Assembly (NCBI RefSeq): GCF_030538495.1
Contig: NZ_JAUNTW010000003.1
Location: 62,001 to 126,000 of the forward strand
Source: Paracoccus sp. (in: a-proteobacteria)
GTDB lineage: Bacteria > Pseudomonadota > Alphaproteobacteria > Rhodobacterales > Rhodobacteraceae
Reading direction: 5' to 3'
Length of the DNA: 64,000 bases
The position numbers were made by a program, and so were the translations under genes. Of this stretch, positions 24,765 through 32,824 are shown piece after piece. The notes under the pieces are model-generated. The model had not been told where the DNA came from. It saw nothing but the letters and a program-made list of their open reading frames with translations, and made no database searches. The number at the start of each line of letters is the position of its first letter. The stretch's first letter is position 1.

Positions 24765-26461
24765 GGCGCACCTGCGGGTTGGTAAAGGCGTATCGCGACC
24801 CGCCGCCCTGCGCCCAGTGAAAAGGCGTCAAAGGTTGCGATCTGGGTCAGCCCCTGCGGGATATCAACGATAACACGCTGATTATCAAGTGCAATCACCG
24901 CGCAGGGGTCGGCCAGCACATCATCCGGCAGCGCCTGTTCCCCGGACAACAGGCGCGTATCCCGTCCCGCACGCACGACCAGCGACGGTTCGTTATAGCC
25001 CCAGCCCGTCAGATGCGGCGCGGCACATCCTCGGGCAAGGGCCGCAGGGATGGCGTGCGTCATGATCTGTTCGGTCGGCCAGATCGCCGGGATGCGCGCC
25101 AGCGTGGTGAACGCTGCGCCATGCAGCACCGCCCCCGCAAGTGCCGCCATCAGCGCCGCCGACCACCGAAAATCCGTGCGCATGGCGATCAGCGCCGCAG
25201 CCCCCGCCACGGCGGCCAGCACCGCGCCCAGCAGCATCGGCCACAGCGCGGCAATGGGCGTGCCAAGGTCGCGCGCGAACACCCACACCGCCACGTGCAG
25301 CAGCAGCGCCACGATCAGCGTCCCCCCCGACCCGAGGCGCAGGCCCAGCCCCGGCGCGCGGTCGCGCCCCAGCCACAGCCACGCCGCCAGCACGGCAAGC
25401 GCGGGATAGGTCGGCATCGTGTAATGCACCAGCTTCGTGGGGACCAATTCAAACATGACCCAGGTCGGCACGATCCACGCGATCAGAAACATGACCGCCG
25501 GATGCGCCCTCTTCCGCCACAGCCCCGCCATGGCAGGCACCACAATCAGCGTGGCCGGAAACAGCGTCAGCCACATCATCCCCAGATAGGTGCCGGGGGG
25601 CGCGCCTTTGCCTTCGACGCCCGACGCGGCTTTCGCCAGCATGTCGTCGCCCAGCGAGGCGCGCCAGAAATCGCCGCCGCTGATGATGCTGATGGCGGTC
25701 AGCCATGGCAGAAACACCGCCAGACCGGCCAGCAGGCTGGGCCAATGCGCCAGAGGGGCCAGCCAATCCACGCGCCGCCGCCACAGGCTGACCACACCCG
25801 CCGTCATGCCGATGACCAGTGGCGCAATCGGCCCTTTGACCAGCACCGCCGCGCCGACGCTCAGCCAGAACGCCCATGCCCAGCTGCGCCCCTTAGCCGC
25901 CGGGGCCAGCCCGGTTGCGCCCGCATGGAGCCGCGCCAGCACCCCCTGCCCCGCCACGATCAGCGCCAGCAACAGCGCGTCGGTTTTGGCGATGCGCGCC
26001 TCGGCCCCCAGAACCAGCGTGGCGGCCAGCAGCAACCCGCCCATCAGCGCAGGCCCCGCGCCGACCAGAGGCGCCGTCAGCGCGGCGGTCAGAACCACGG
26101 CCAAAACCGCCCCGATCAGCGACGGCAGACGCCACACCGCCAGCGGCGCATCCGCCCCCTGCCCGGACACCACAGCCGCCAGCGATTGCGCCCAGTAAAT
26201 GCCGATGGGCTTTTTATGGCGGGGTTCGTCCTGAAACCGAATGTCGATCAGATCACCCGTCGTGACCATCTGACGGCTGGACTGAACAAAGCGCGATTCG
26301 TCCCGATCCATTGCCGGTAACGTGCTGTATGCAGGCAGAAAAACCAGAACCGCCACCACGGCCAGAACCGCCAGACGCGGCACCGCAGCTAAGCCCGCCC
26401 AGACGCGCGCCAGATCGTCCAGCCAAGACAGGGCGCGTGAAATGCGGGGCGAATTATCCAA
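24761..26461 (-). CDS. GT39 (ArnT-like) glycosyltransferase, first gene of the six-gene operon
   Basis: This integral membrane GT-C glycosyltransferase is 566 residues long, close to E. coli ArnT (550). It has 11-13 helices and the acidic loop LPAMDRDESRFVQSSRQM near residues 48-65, followed by DEPRHKKPIGIYW, the ArnT/PMT mark. The C-terminal periplasmic domain starts near residue 470. The start is uncertain. TTG 26461 is the first available codon and has no Shine-Dalgarno. It leads the operon GT39-PAP2-GT2-LAB_N-GT39-PAP2, and is divergent from the epimerase gene over a 120-base promoter region. Confidence 0.85.
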   Translation of the reverse strand: MDNSPRISRALSWLDDLARVWAGLAAVPRLAVLAVVAVLVFLPAYSTLPAMDRDESRFVQSSRQMVTTGDLIDIRFQDEPRHKKPIGIYWAQSLAAVVSGQGADAPLAVWRLPSLIGAVLAVVLTAALTAPLVGAGPALMGGLLLAATLVLGAEARIAKTDALLLALIVAGQGVLARLHAGATGLAPAAKGRSWAWAFWLSVGAAVLVKGPIAPLVIGMTAGVVSLWRRRVDWLAPLAHWPSLLAGLAVFLPWLTAISIISGGDFWRASLGDDMLAKAASGVEGKGAPPGTYLGMMWLTLFPATLIVVPAMAGLWRKRAHPAVMFLIAWIVPTWVMFELVPTKLVHYTMPTYPALAVLAAWLWLGRDRAPGLGLRLGSGGTLIVALLLHVAVWVFARDLGTPIAALWPMLLGAVLAAVAGAAALIAMRTDFRWSAALMAALAGAVLHGAAFTTLARIPAIWPTEQIMTHAIPAALARGCAAPHLTGWGYNEPSLVVRAGRDTRLLSGEQALPDDVLADPCAVIALDNQRVIVDIPQGLTQIATFDAFSLGAGRRVAIRLYQPAGAP

Positions 26462-26581
26462 AGCATAAGTCCAAATCAGTTCTCCGCCGGATTATCAAAG
26501 TTTTACGACACTTCAATGAACAAGATTGCGAATAAATCGGCCCTGTGGCAGGTGAGCATTGTGTTTACGTCAGGGGGGCTG

Positions 26582-27595
26582 ATGCGTCGGGTCTTTATCA
26601 CCGGAACGGCTGGGTTCATCGGCTTTCACCTTGCGCGTCAGTTGCTGGACGCTGGCTGGCGGGTGTATGGTTTCGACGGGATGACGGATTATTACGACGT
26701 CGCGTTGAAGCACAGCCGCCAGAATATCCTGCTGGCGCATCCGAATTTCAGCACCACCACAGCGCAGCTTGAAGATGCCCATGCCGTCGCCCGCGCCTTG
26801 ACCGACGCCGCCCCCGAAGCGGTCGTGCATCTGGCCGCACAGGCGGGCGTGCGTTATTCGCTGGAAGCGCCGCGATCCTATATCGACAGCAACGTCACCG
26901 GCACCCTGAACGTGATCGAGGCCGCGCAGCGCGCCGGGGTTGCGCATCTGCTGATGGCGTCCAGCAGTTCCGTTTACGGCGGCAACACCCGCCTGCCGTT
27001 TCGCGAAACCGATCAAACGCAATTGCCGCTGTCGATCTATGCCGCGACCAAAGCCGCGACCGAGGATCTGGGCCACGCCTATGCCCATCTGTATAATCTG
27101 CCGGTGACCTGTTTCCGGTTCTTTACCGTTTACGGCAGCTGGTCGCGCCCCGATCTGGCGCCGTTCAAATTCGCCCGCGCGATCCTGTCGGGCCAGCCGA
27201 TCGACGTGTATAACCACGGCGATATGTATCGCGACTTTACCTTTGTCGGCGATCTGGTGCGGGCGGTTGAATTGCTGATCGACTGCCCCCCGCCTGCCCC
27301 CGGCGCGGCGCGGATCGACGGGGATTCCCTGTCGCCCGTTGCCCCGTGGCGCGCCATCAATATCGGCAATTCCAACAAAGTGCGCCTGACCGATTTCATC
27401 GACGCCTTGGAAACCGCTTTGGCTGTGCCAGCCACGCGCAATCTGATGCCGATGCAGCCCGGCGATGTGCCGGCAACCTGGGCCGATGCCGAATTGCTGC
27501 ACGCGCTGACCGGCTATCGCCCCGACACCAAATTGCGCGACGGGATCATCAGCTTTGTTGACTGGTTCCGCGACTATCACCACATCCCCGCCTGA
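26582..27595 (+). CDS. NAD-dependent epimerase, UDP-glucuronate 4-epimerase type
   Basis: This extended short-chain dehydrogenase (337 aa) interconverts UDP-sugars at C4. The NAD loop GTAGFIG lies at residues 8-14, followed by DGMTDYYDVALKHSR, typical of UDP-glucuronate/galacturonate epimerases. Catalytic residues are Ser in MASSSSVYG and Tyr/Lys in YAATK. I chose ATG 26582, with AGGGGGG just upstream, over ATG 26516, which has no Shine-Dalgarno. It is divergent from the glycosyltransferase operon and may supply its UDP-galacturonate or a related donor (inference). Confidence 0.88.
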   Translation: MRRVFITGTAGFIGFHLARQLLDAGWRVYGFDGMTDYYDVALKHSRQNILLAHPNFSTTTAQLEDAHAVARALTDAAPEAVVHLAAQAGVRYSLEAPRSYIDSNVTGTLNVIEAAQRAGVAHLLMASSSSVYGGNTRLPFRETDQTQLPLSIYAATKAATEDLGHAYAHLYNLPVTCFRFFTVYGSWSRPDLAPFKFARAILSGQPIDVYNHGDMYRDFTFVGDLVRAVELLIDCPPPAPGAARIDGDSLSPVAPWRAINIGNSNKVRLTDFIDALETALAVPATRNLMPMQPGDVPATWADAELLHALTGYRPDTKLRDGIISFVDWFRDYHHIPA

Positions 27596-27616
27596 ACCAA
27601 ACCGAAAGGAACCGCC

Positions 27617-28675
27617 ATGCAGCGCGTAACATTGGGCCGCAGCGATATTGAGGTCAGCCAGATTTGCCTTGGCACCATGACCTTTGGCAATCAGACCGAC
27701 CCGGCGGATGCATTCGCGCAGATGGATGCGGCACTGGATTGCGGGATGACGTTTTTCGACACCGCCGAAATGTATCCCGTGAACCCCGTGCGGCGCGATA
27801 CCATCGGCCGGACCGAAGAGATCATCGGCCGCTGGCTGGCGCAGACCGGCAACCGTGACCGCGTGGAAATCGCCACCAAAGTCACCGGTCCCAGCGGCAT
27901 GGTCCGCGACAACGCGCCCTTTGACGGGGCGGTGATCCGCGACACCATCGACGCATCGCTGCGCCGCCTGCAAACCGACCGGATCGACCTGTATCAACTG
28001 CACTGGCCGGTGCGGGGGTCGTATGGCTTTCGCCAGAATTGGGACTATGACCCCAGCGGCCAGAACCGCCAGCAAACGCTGGACCATATGGCCGATGTGC
28101 TGGGCGCGCTGTCAGAGGCCGTGGCGGCGGGCAAGCTGCGCGGCGTGGGGTTGTCAAACGAAAGCGCATGGGGTCTGACCCGCTGGTGTGACATGGCCGA
28201 ACAGACCGGCGGCCCGCGTATGGCGGCGATTCAAAACGAATATTCGCTGCTCTATCGCCTGTATGACACCGATCTGGCCGAGGTGGCGGTGAACGAAGAC
28301 GTCACGCTGTTGGCCTACAGCCCCTTGGCCGCCGGGTTGCTGACCGGGAAATACACCGGCAAGGCCATCCCCGAGGGCAGCCGCGCCGCTGTGGATCGCG
28401 CCACGGGCGGCCCCGGCAATCTGGGCGGGCGGCGCACGCCGCGCGGGATCAAGGCCGCCGATGCCTATGCCCGGTTGGCGGCGGATCACGGCGTGGACGT
28501 GGTGCATATGGCGATTGCGTGGCAATTGACGCGGCCCTTCAAAAACGTGCCAATCATCGGAGTCACCTCGCTGGCGCAGCTGCGGCACATGATCGACGGG
28601 TTCGGCAAACCGCTGCCCGATGACCTGATCCGCGCGATCAACAAACTGCACCGGCTGCACCCCTTGCCCTATTGA
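27617..28675 (+). CDS. Aldo/keto reductase (Tas/YghZ type)
   Basis: This NADPH-dependent oxidoreductase is 352 residues, the length of E. coli Tas. The barrel signature LGRSDIEVSQICLGTMTFG and the catalytic tetrad are visible: Asp and Tyr in FFDTAEMYP, Lys in IATKVTG and His in LYQLHWP. The NADP-binding end IIGVTSLAQLRHMIDGF is present. AAGGA precedes the ATG by 6-7 bases. It follows the epimerase by 21 bases and may be co-transcribed. The physiological substrate is unknown. Confidence 0.9.
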   Translation: MQRVTLGRSDIEVSQICLGTMTFGNQTDPADAFAQMDAALDCGMTFFDTAEMYPVNPVRRDTIGRTEEIIGRWLAQTGNRDRVEIATKVTGPSGMVRDNAPFDGAVIRDTIDASLRRLQTDRIDLYQLHWPVRGSYGFRQNWDYDPSGQNRQQTLDHMADVLGALSEAVAAGKLRGVGLSNESAWGLTRWCDMAEQTGGPRMAAIQNEYSLLYRLYDTDLAEVAVNEDVTLLAYSPLAAGLLTGKYTGKAIPEGSRAAVDRATGGPGNLGGRRTPRGIKAADAYARLAADHGVDVVHMAIAWQLTRPFKNVPIIGVTSLAQLRHMIDGFGKPLPDDLIRAINKLHRLHPLPY

Positions 28676-28720
28676 TCTGCGCCCCTATCTTGGGGGGTAA
28701 CACAGATAAAAGGACAGCCA

Positions 28721-29647
28721 ATGGCGGGCGACCCGTATCAGGCGCTGGGCCTGACAAAAACGGCCACGGCGGACGACATCAAAAAGGCCTATCGGCGCAT
28801 CGCCAAGGCCGATCACCCGGATCTGAACCCCGATCCGGCGGCAACGACGCGGTTCAAGGCCGCGTCGGCGGCCTATGACCTGCTGAAAGACGCGGAACAA
28901 CGCCGCCGCTTTGACGCGGGCGAAATCGACGCGCAGGGGCAGGAACGCCCACAGCAGCGATATTACCGGCCCCATGCGGAACAGGCCAGCAACCCCTATG
29001 CCCAGTCGCACGGGTTTGACAGCGACCCCGACCTGTCGGGCGTGTTTGACGATCTGTTCGGCGCGCGCGCCCGGCGTGGTGGGTATGGGGGCGGTTACGG
29101 CGGTTACGGCGGGCAGGCGCGCGACAGGGACGGCCCGGATTACCGATTCGCGCTGACCGTGGATTTCCTGACTGCCGCGCGCGGCGGCACCACGCAAATC
29201 ACCCTGCCCGAAGGCGGCACCCTGTCCGTCACCATCCCGCGCGGCCTCCGCGACGGTCAGGCCATCCGCCTGCGCGGCAAAGGCGGCCCCGGCATCGGTC
29301 AGGGGCAACCGGGCGATGCGTTGCTGGAAATATCGGTCAGCGATCACCCCACCTTCCGGCGCGAGGGCGACGATGTGCATATCACCCTGCCCATCACGCT
29401 GGACGAAGCGATTCTGGGCGGCAAAGTCGCCACCCCCACCATCGACGGCACGGTGAACCTGACCATCCCCTCTGGCGCCACCAGCGGCCAACGTCTGCGC
29501 CTGCGCGGTCGCGGGATCAATGGCGGCGATCAGCATGTGGAATTGCGCGTGATGACTCCGCCACAGATTGACGACGATCTGGCGGATTTCATGCGGAGAT
29601 GGCGCGACACCCACCCCTATGACCCGCGCAAAGGAATGGCGATATGA
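28721..29647 (+). CDS. cbpA: DnaJ-like co-chaperone CbpA
   Basis: This Hsp40 of the CbpA type has 308 residues. The J domain (about 4-65) has the HPD tripeptide in KADHPDLN that stimulates DnaK ATPase. A Gly/Tyr-rich linker (RRGGYGGGYGGYGG) follows, then two beta-barrel substrate domains with GLRDGQAIRLRGKG and VNLTIPSGATSGQRLRLRGRG. There is no CxxCxGxG zinc finger, which sets it apart from DnaJ. The stop overlaps the next gene (ATGA), and that gene looks like its modulator CbpM. Confidence 0.88.
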   Translation: MAGDPYQALGLTKTATADDIKKAYRRIAKADHPDLNPDPAATTRFKAASAAYDLLKDAEQRRRFDAGEIDAQGQERPQQRYYRPHAEQASNPYAQSHGFDSDPDLSGVFDDLFGARARRGGYGGGYGGYGGQARDRDGPDYRFALTVDFLTAARGGTTQITLPEGGTLSVTIPRGLRDGQAIRLRGKGGPGIGQGQPGDALLEISVSDHPTFRREGDDVHITLPITLDEAILGGKVATPTIDGTVNLTIPSGATSGQRLRLRGRGINGGDQHVELRVMTPPQIDDDLADFMRRWRDTHPYDPRKGMAI

Positions 29648-29985
29648 CCCGCACCTATTCCCGAACCGAAGTCGTGACGCTGATCGACGACCTGACCGAC
29701 ACGCAACTGGACGTGATCCTGACCGCGCGCATGGTGCAGCCGCTGCAATCCGAAACCGGCCCGCAATTTCGCGACATTGATCTGGCGCGGCTGCAACTGA
29801 TCACCGACCTGACCACCGATTACGACATGCGCCCCGACGGGCTGACGCTGGTTCTGTCCCTGATCGACCAATTGTCGGGCCTGCGCGGCGACATGCGCGC
29901 CCTGATGGCGGCATTGGCCAGCGAACCGCCCGAGGTGCGTCAACGCCTGCGCAGCCATGTGCAGCGGGTGCGGGTGGTGGAATAG
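29644..29985 (+). CDS. CbpM-like chaperone modulator
   Basis: This 113-residue protein is predicted to be mostly helical and overlaps the cbpA stop by four bases. Its order (an N-terminal segment TYSRTEVVTLIDDLTDTQLDVIL, a central helix DIDLARLQLITDLTTDYDM and a C-terminal helix VLSLIDQLSGLRGDMRALM) matches CbpM, which inhibits CbpA by binding its J domain. Sequence similarity to E. coli CbpM is low, so the call rests mainly on size, pattern and coupling. A strong terminator follows. Confidence 0.72.
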   Translation: MTRTYSRTEVVTLIDDLTDTQLDVILTARMVQPLQSETGPQFRDIDLARLQLITDLTTDYDMRPDGLTLVLSLIDQLSGLRGDMRALMAALASEPPEVRQRLRSHVQRVRVVE

Positions 29986-29994
29986 GACCGAAAA

Positions 29995-30026
29995 AGGGCG
30001 GCCCGATCAGGCCGCCCTGCTGTTTT
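29995..30026 (+). terminator. Terminator of the cbpA operon
   Basis: A perfect 9-bp stem (29995-30003 with 30010-30018) with the loop CGATCA is followed by CTGTTTT. It ends the rightward cbpA unit and lies just before the stop of the convergent DUF2382 gene. The A run before the stem could make it work in both directions. Confidence 0.75.
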
Positions 30027-30038
30027 CACAAAGTCACA

Positions 30039-30851
30039 TTAAACCAACGGCTTACCGTCCGGGTGACGACGGGCCGCGTCTTCTTCGATTTCGACTTCGG
30101 TTTTGCGAACCGTGTCCTCGACCGTTTCGGTGTGGGTTTCGGTCACGGTGTTCAGTTCGATTTCTTCGACCACGCGGGCCTCTTTCTGAACGACCGCTTC
30201 TTCGCCATAGGCGCGCGCCTCGATCACCTGATCGGTGAACGCGCCCTGACCGGCGGGGCGATCAACGGGGCGACGTTCCACCTGCACGCGCTGATGGGTC
30301 AGTTCGACATCTTCGCGCACCGGCGTTTCACGGACATAGGACCGCACGCGGACCGTGCCGTGATCGACATCGCGTTTTCCGATACGCACCTGTTCTTCGA
30401 CCACCTCGACGGTGCCGTCACGCACCGGCGCATCGCCGTGATAGGCGGCGCGGTCCCAGCCCGAATCGCGCCATTCGGTTTCGCGCGTCTCCAGATCAAC
30501 CGAACCGTCGCGGTCCAGAATATCGGATGCCTGACCGATCAGATGATCGGGAACATCACGCGCCGTCACCAGATAGCCGCCACGCGACAGACCTTCGGCA
30601 TAGGCGGCGCGGTCCTCATCGGGGAAAAAGAAATCCCCCAGAGCGTCAAAAAAACCGCGCTGTTCGTGTTCCTGATGGCGCATCTGGCCATAGCCGGGGT
30701 TGTCCTGACCATGCAGTTGCACATCGGTTACACCCAACTGGCGCAGTTCCTGCACCGCGCGGTCGGCCTGATCGCGGCTGTCGAACATGGCGGTCAGCGT
30801 GCGGCCGTGGCCGGCGTGACCCAAATGGGCGTCGGTTTCATAGGTCATCAT
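30039..30851 (-). CDS. YsnF/AvaK stress protein (general stress domain plus DUF2382)
   Basis: This 270-residue soluble protein has an N-terminal alpha/beta domain (TLTAMFDSRDQADRAVQELRQLG, about residues 17-39, then an acidic FFFPDEDRAAYAEGLSRGGYLVTA segment), like Bacillus general stress protein 17M. A highly charged C-terminal DUF2382 repeat region follows (VEVVEEQVRIGKRDV, VRETPVREDVELTHQRV, EEAVVQKEARVVEEIEL). Such proteins are induced by salt, heat or desiccation in other bacteria, but their biochemical role is unknown. AAGGAA precedes tandem ATGs (30851 and 30848). A second DUF2382 gene lies 18 bases upstream, so the two are probably co-expressed. Confidence 0.82.
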   Translation of the reverse strand: MMTYETDAHLGHAGHGRTLTAMFDSRDQADRAVQELRQLGVTDVQLHGQDNPGYGQMRHQEHEQRGFFDALGDFFFPDEDRAAYAEGLSRGGYLVTARDVPDHLIGQASDILDRDGSVDLETRETEWRDSGWDRAAYHGDAPVRDGTVEVVEEQVRIGKRDVDHGTVRVRSYVRETPVREDVELTHQRVQVERRPVDRPAGQGAFTDQVIEARAYGEEAVVQKEARVVEEIELNTVTETHTETVEDTVRKTEVEIEEDAARRHPDGKPLV

Positions 30852-30869
30852 CTTTTCCTTCAATCTGTG

Positions 30870-31283
30870 TCAGACTGGATTGTCGTCTGATGGAGGCAAA
30901 GGCGTTTCAAACGCCTGCTGCACGTGACGCGTTACCGGAATATCGAACCGTTCGGTGGTATCGGTCTGAATAACATGGATTTCTTCGACCAGAACCAGAT
31001 CGGTGCGCACAACAACGCGTTCTTCCAAAACGGGGATGATCGTTACGCCGTTTTCTTCGCGGATGCCGGGGACTTCGCTGACCAGTTTATTCACAGGAAC
31101 CCGAACCACATCGACATTGCGCGACCGGAGATCAACGGGGATCAGCTCGTTCACCTCGGTCGTGCGGGTTTCGATCCGAACCCCGCCACGGTCACGAACA
31201 TGGCGTTCAATCCGGGCGCTTTCCTCGGCAATCTCGATAATGTCGCGCATCCTTGCCGGGGGCATCCCGTCCTGTGGGGTCAT
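30870..31283 (-). CDS. Short DUF2382-type stress protein, possible lipoprotein
   Basis: This protein of 137 residues (142 from ATG 31298) consists mainly of a DUF2382-like run of beta strands and acidic turns (IPVDLRSRNVDVVRVPVNKL, IPVLEERVVVRTDLVLVEEI). The start at 31283 has GAGG six bases upstream. In the same frame, just upstream of ATG 31298, the reading SLTCSLAGCATQ looks like a lipoprotein signal with an LAGC lipobox, but only CTG (31361) or ATT (31352) could start it before a stop. It precedes the larger DUF2382 gene on the same strand. Confidence 0.72.
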   Translation of the reverse strand: MTPQDGMPPARMRDIIEIAEESARIERHVRDRGGVRIETRTTEVNELIPVDLRSRNVDVVRVPVNKLVSEVPGIREENGVTIIPVLEERVVVRTDLVLVEEIHVIQTDTTERFDIPVTRHVQQAFETPLPPSDDNPV

Positions 31284-31395
31284 CGTCGCCTCGATCATCT
31301 GCGTTGCACATCCGGCAAGGGAACACGTCAGCGACAGGATGGGTCCATTAATTTTTGTCAGTTAATCGTCAGTTGACCGAGGGCGTCCGACGGGT

Positions 31396-31962
31396 TCAGG
31401 CCCGCCCCGCCGCGCCCGATAACATCGACGGATCAATGCCTTGGCTGCGCAGGGCAAGGCCCCATTTGTCGGCATGTGACGCGCTGAAAATCAGATCGCC
31501 CGTCAGCCAGCCGTTTTGCAGCATTTCCGATTCCAACTGGCCCGGACCCCAACCGGAATAACCCAGCGTCAGAACCGCGCTGTCGGGACCGGCACCTTGG
31601 GCCAGATCCTCCAGAATGTCGCGCGTGGTCGTCATCGCCAGATCGCGGTTGATGCGCAGCCGCCCGTCGGGATCATCGCCATGCGCCGGGACGTTGTGCA
31701 GCACGAACCCCCGCCCCGGTTCGACCGGCCCGCCAAAGCGCACCTCGATATTGCGGGCGGTTTGGGTGGTGTCGATGCCCAATTGCTGCATCAGATCGCC
31801 GAAATCCACATCCGGCGCGGGCTGGTTCAGCACCAGCCCCATGGCGCCGTCGTCCGAATGGGAACAGATCAGCACAACCGCCCGTTCAAAGCGTGGGTCG
31901 GACATGCCGGGCATGGCGATCAGGATTTTACCGGTCAGGTTGTCGTGCTGTTGTGGGGTCAT
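31396..31962 (-). CDS. YqgE/AlgH family protein
   Basis: This UPF0301 protein is 188 residues long and contains the family marks LTGKILIAMPGMSDPRFERAVV, CSHSDDGAMGLVLNQP, VRFGGPVEPGRGFVLH, and LGYSGWGPGQLESEM. The fold is known, but the biochemical function is not; AlgH in Pseudomonas influences alginate regulation. I chose ATG 31962, with AAGGAG upstream. The frame is open to 32193, but that part overlaps the divergent DsbD-N gene and is a shadow. It is divergent from the DsbD-N gene across about 100 bases. Confidence 0.93.
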   Translation of the reverse strand: MTPQQHDNLTGKILIAMPGMSDPRFERAVVLICSHSDDGAMGLVLNQPAPDVDFGDLMQQLGIDTTQTARNIEVRFGGPVEPGRGFVLHNVPAHGDDPDGRLRINRDLAMTTTRDILEDLAQGAGPDSAVLTLGYSGWGPGQLESEMLQNGWLTGDLIFSASHADKWGLALRSQGIDPSMLSGAAGRA

Positions 31963-32065
31963 GGCGGCTCCTTCCCGGTTCAAGATGGCGGTTCTGGCGC
32001 GCGATGCAAGCCCCGCGCGGGAAAGTGACTTTGCTTTTGCGGCGCGCGGCCCTAACGATGCGGCT

Positions 32066-32824
32066 ATGCGATACTTTGCCCTGATCCCCGCTTTGATGAT
32101 GCCGCTGTCGGTCGCCGCGCAGGAACTGCCGCCCGGTCTGGCGGGCGCGCGCCTGTTGCCGGGCTGGGTGGACGCGGCGGGCAACCGGATCACGGCGCTG
32201 CAACTGGATTTGGAACCGGGGTGGAAAACCTATTGGCGCAGTCCGGGCGATACCGGCTTGCCGCCGCATTTCGACTGGGAGGGGTCCGAAAATCTGGGCG
32301 CGGTCGCGCTGCACTGGCCCGCGCCGCAGGCCATCGAATCGGGCGGAGCGGTCGAACCCGGCTATCATGACCGGCTGGTCTTGCCGATGACGGTGACGCC
32401 TGCCGATCCCGGTCAGCCGGTGCAGATCGCGGCGCAGATTGATCTGGGGCTGTGCGAAAACATCTGCGTTCCGGCGTTTTTGACCCTGACCGCCCCCGCG
32501 CCGGGGGGGCATGACCCAGTGATTCAGGCCGCCATGGACGCGGTGCCGCAGCGGTTGGATGACGCGCCCGATTGCGCCGTCACCGACCTGTCCGACGGGC
32601 TGCGCCTGTCGGTGGCGCTGCCGGGGCCTGCGATTCTGGCCGCGGTCGAGCTGGACGGCCACCCCGATGTCTGGGTGTCCGGCGCGGAATTGGACGATGG
32701 CCGCGCCGTGGTGGATATGGTCGGCCCGACCGCCGCGCCCTTTGACCTGCCGCGCGAACAGGTGCGGGTCACGGTGCTGTCGGATGATGGCACCGCCGTG
32801 GAATCATGGGGTTGCGCGGGTTAG
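32066..32824 (+). CDS. Periplasmic DsbD N-terminal domain protein
   Basis: This 252-residue exported protein has a signal peptide at residues 1-19 (ALIPALMMPLSVAAQ). The mature part matches the DsbD/ScsB N-terminal domain (COG4233 type), with LEPGWKTYWRSPGDTGLPP and the redox-type pair in LGLCENICVPA. It lacks the membrane and thioredoxin domains of full DsbD, so it probably receives electrons from another reductase or acts as a scaffold (inference). The 3' end overlaps the end of the convergent RND pump gene by 21 bases. Confidence 0.82.
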   Translation: MRYFALIPALMMPLSVAAQELPPGLAGARLLPGWVDAAGNRITALQLDLEPGWKTYWRSPGDTGLPPHFDWEGSENLGAVALHWPAPQAIESGGAVEPGYHDRLVLPMTVTPADPGQPVQIAAQIDLGLCENICVPAFLTLTAPAPGGHDPVIQAAMDAVPQRLDDAPDCAVTDLSDGLRLSVALPGPAILAAVELDGHPDVWVSGAELDDGRAVVDMVGPTAAPFDLPREQVRVTVLSDDGTAVESWGCAG

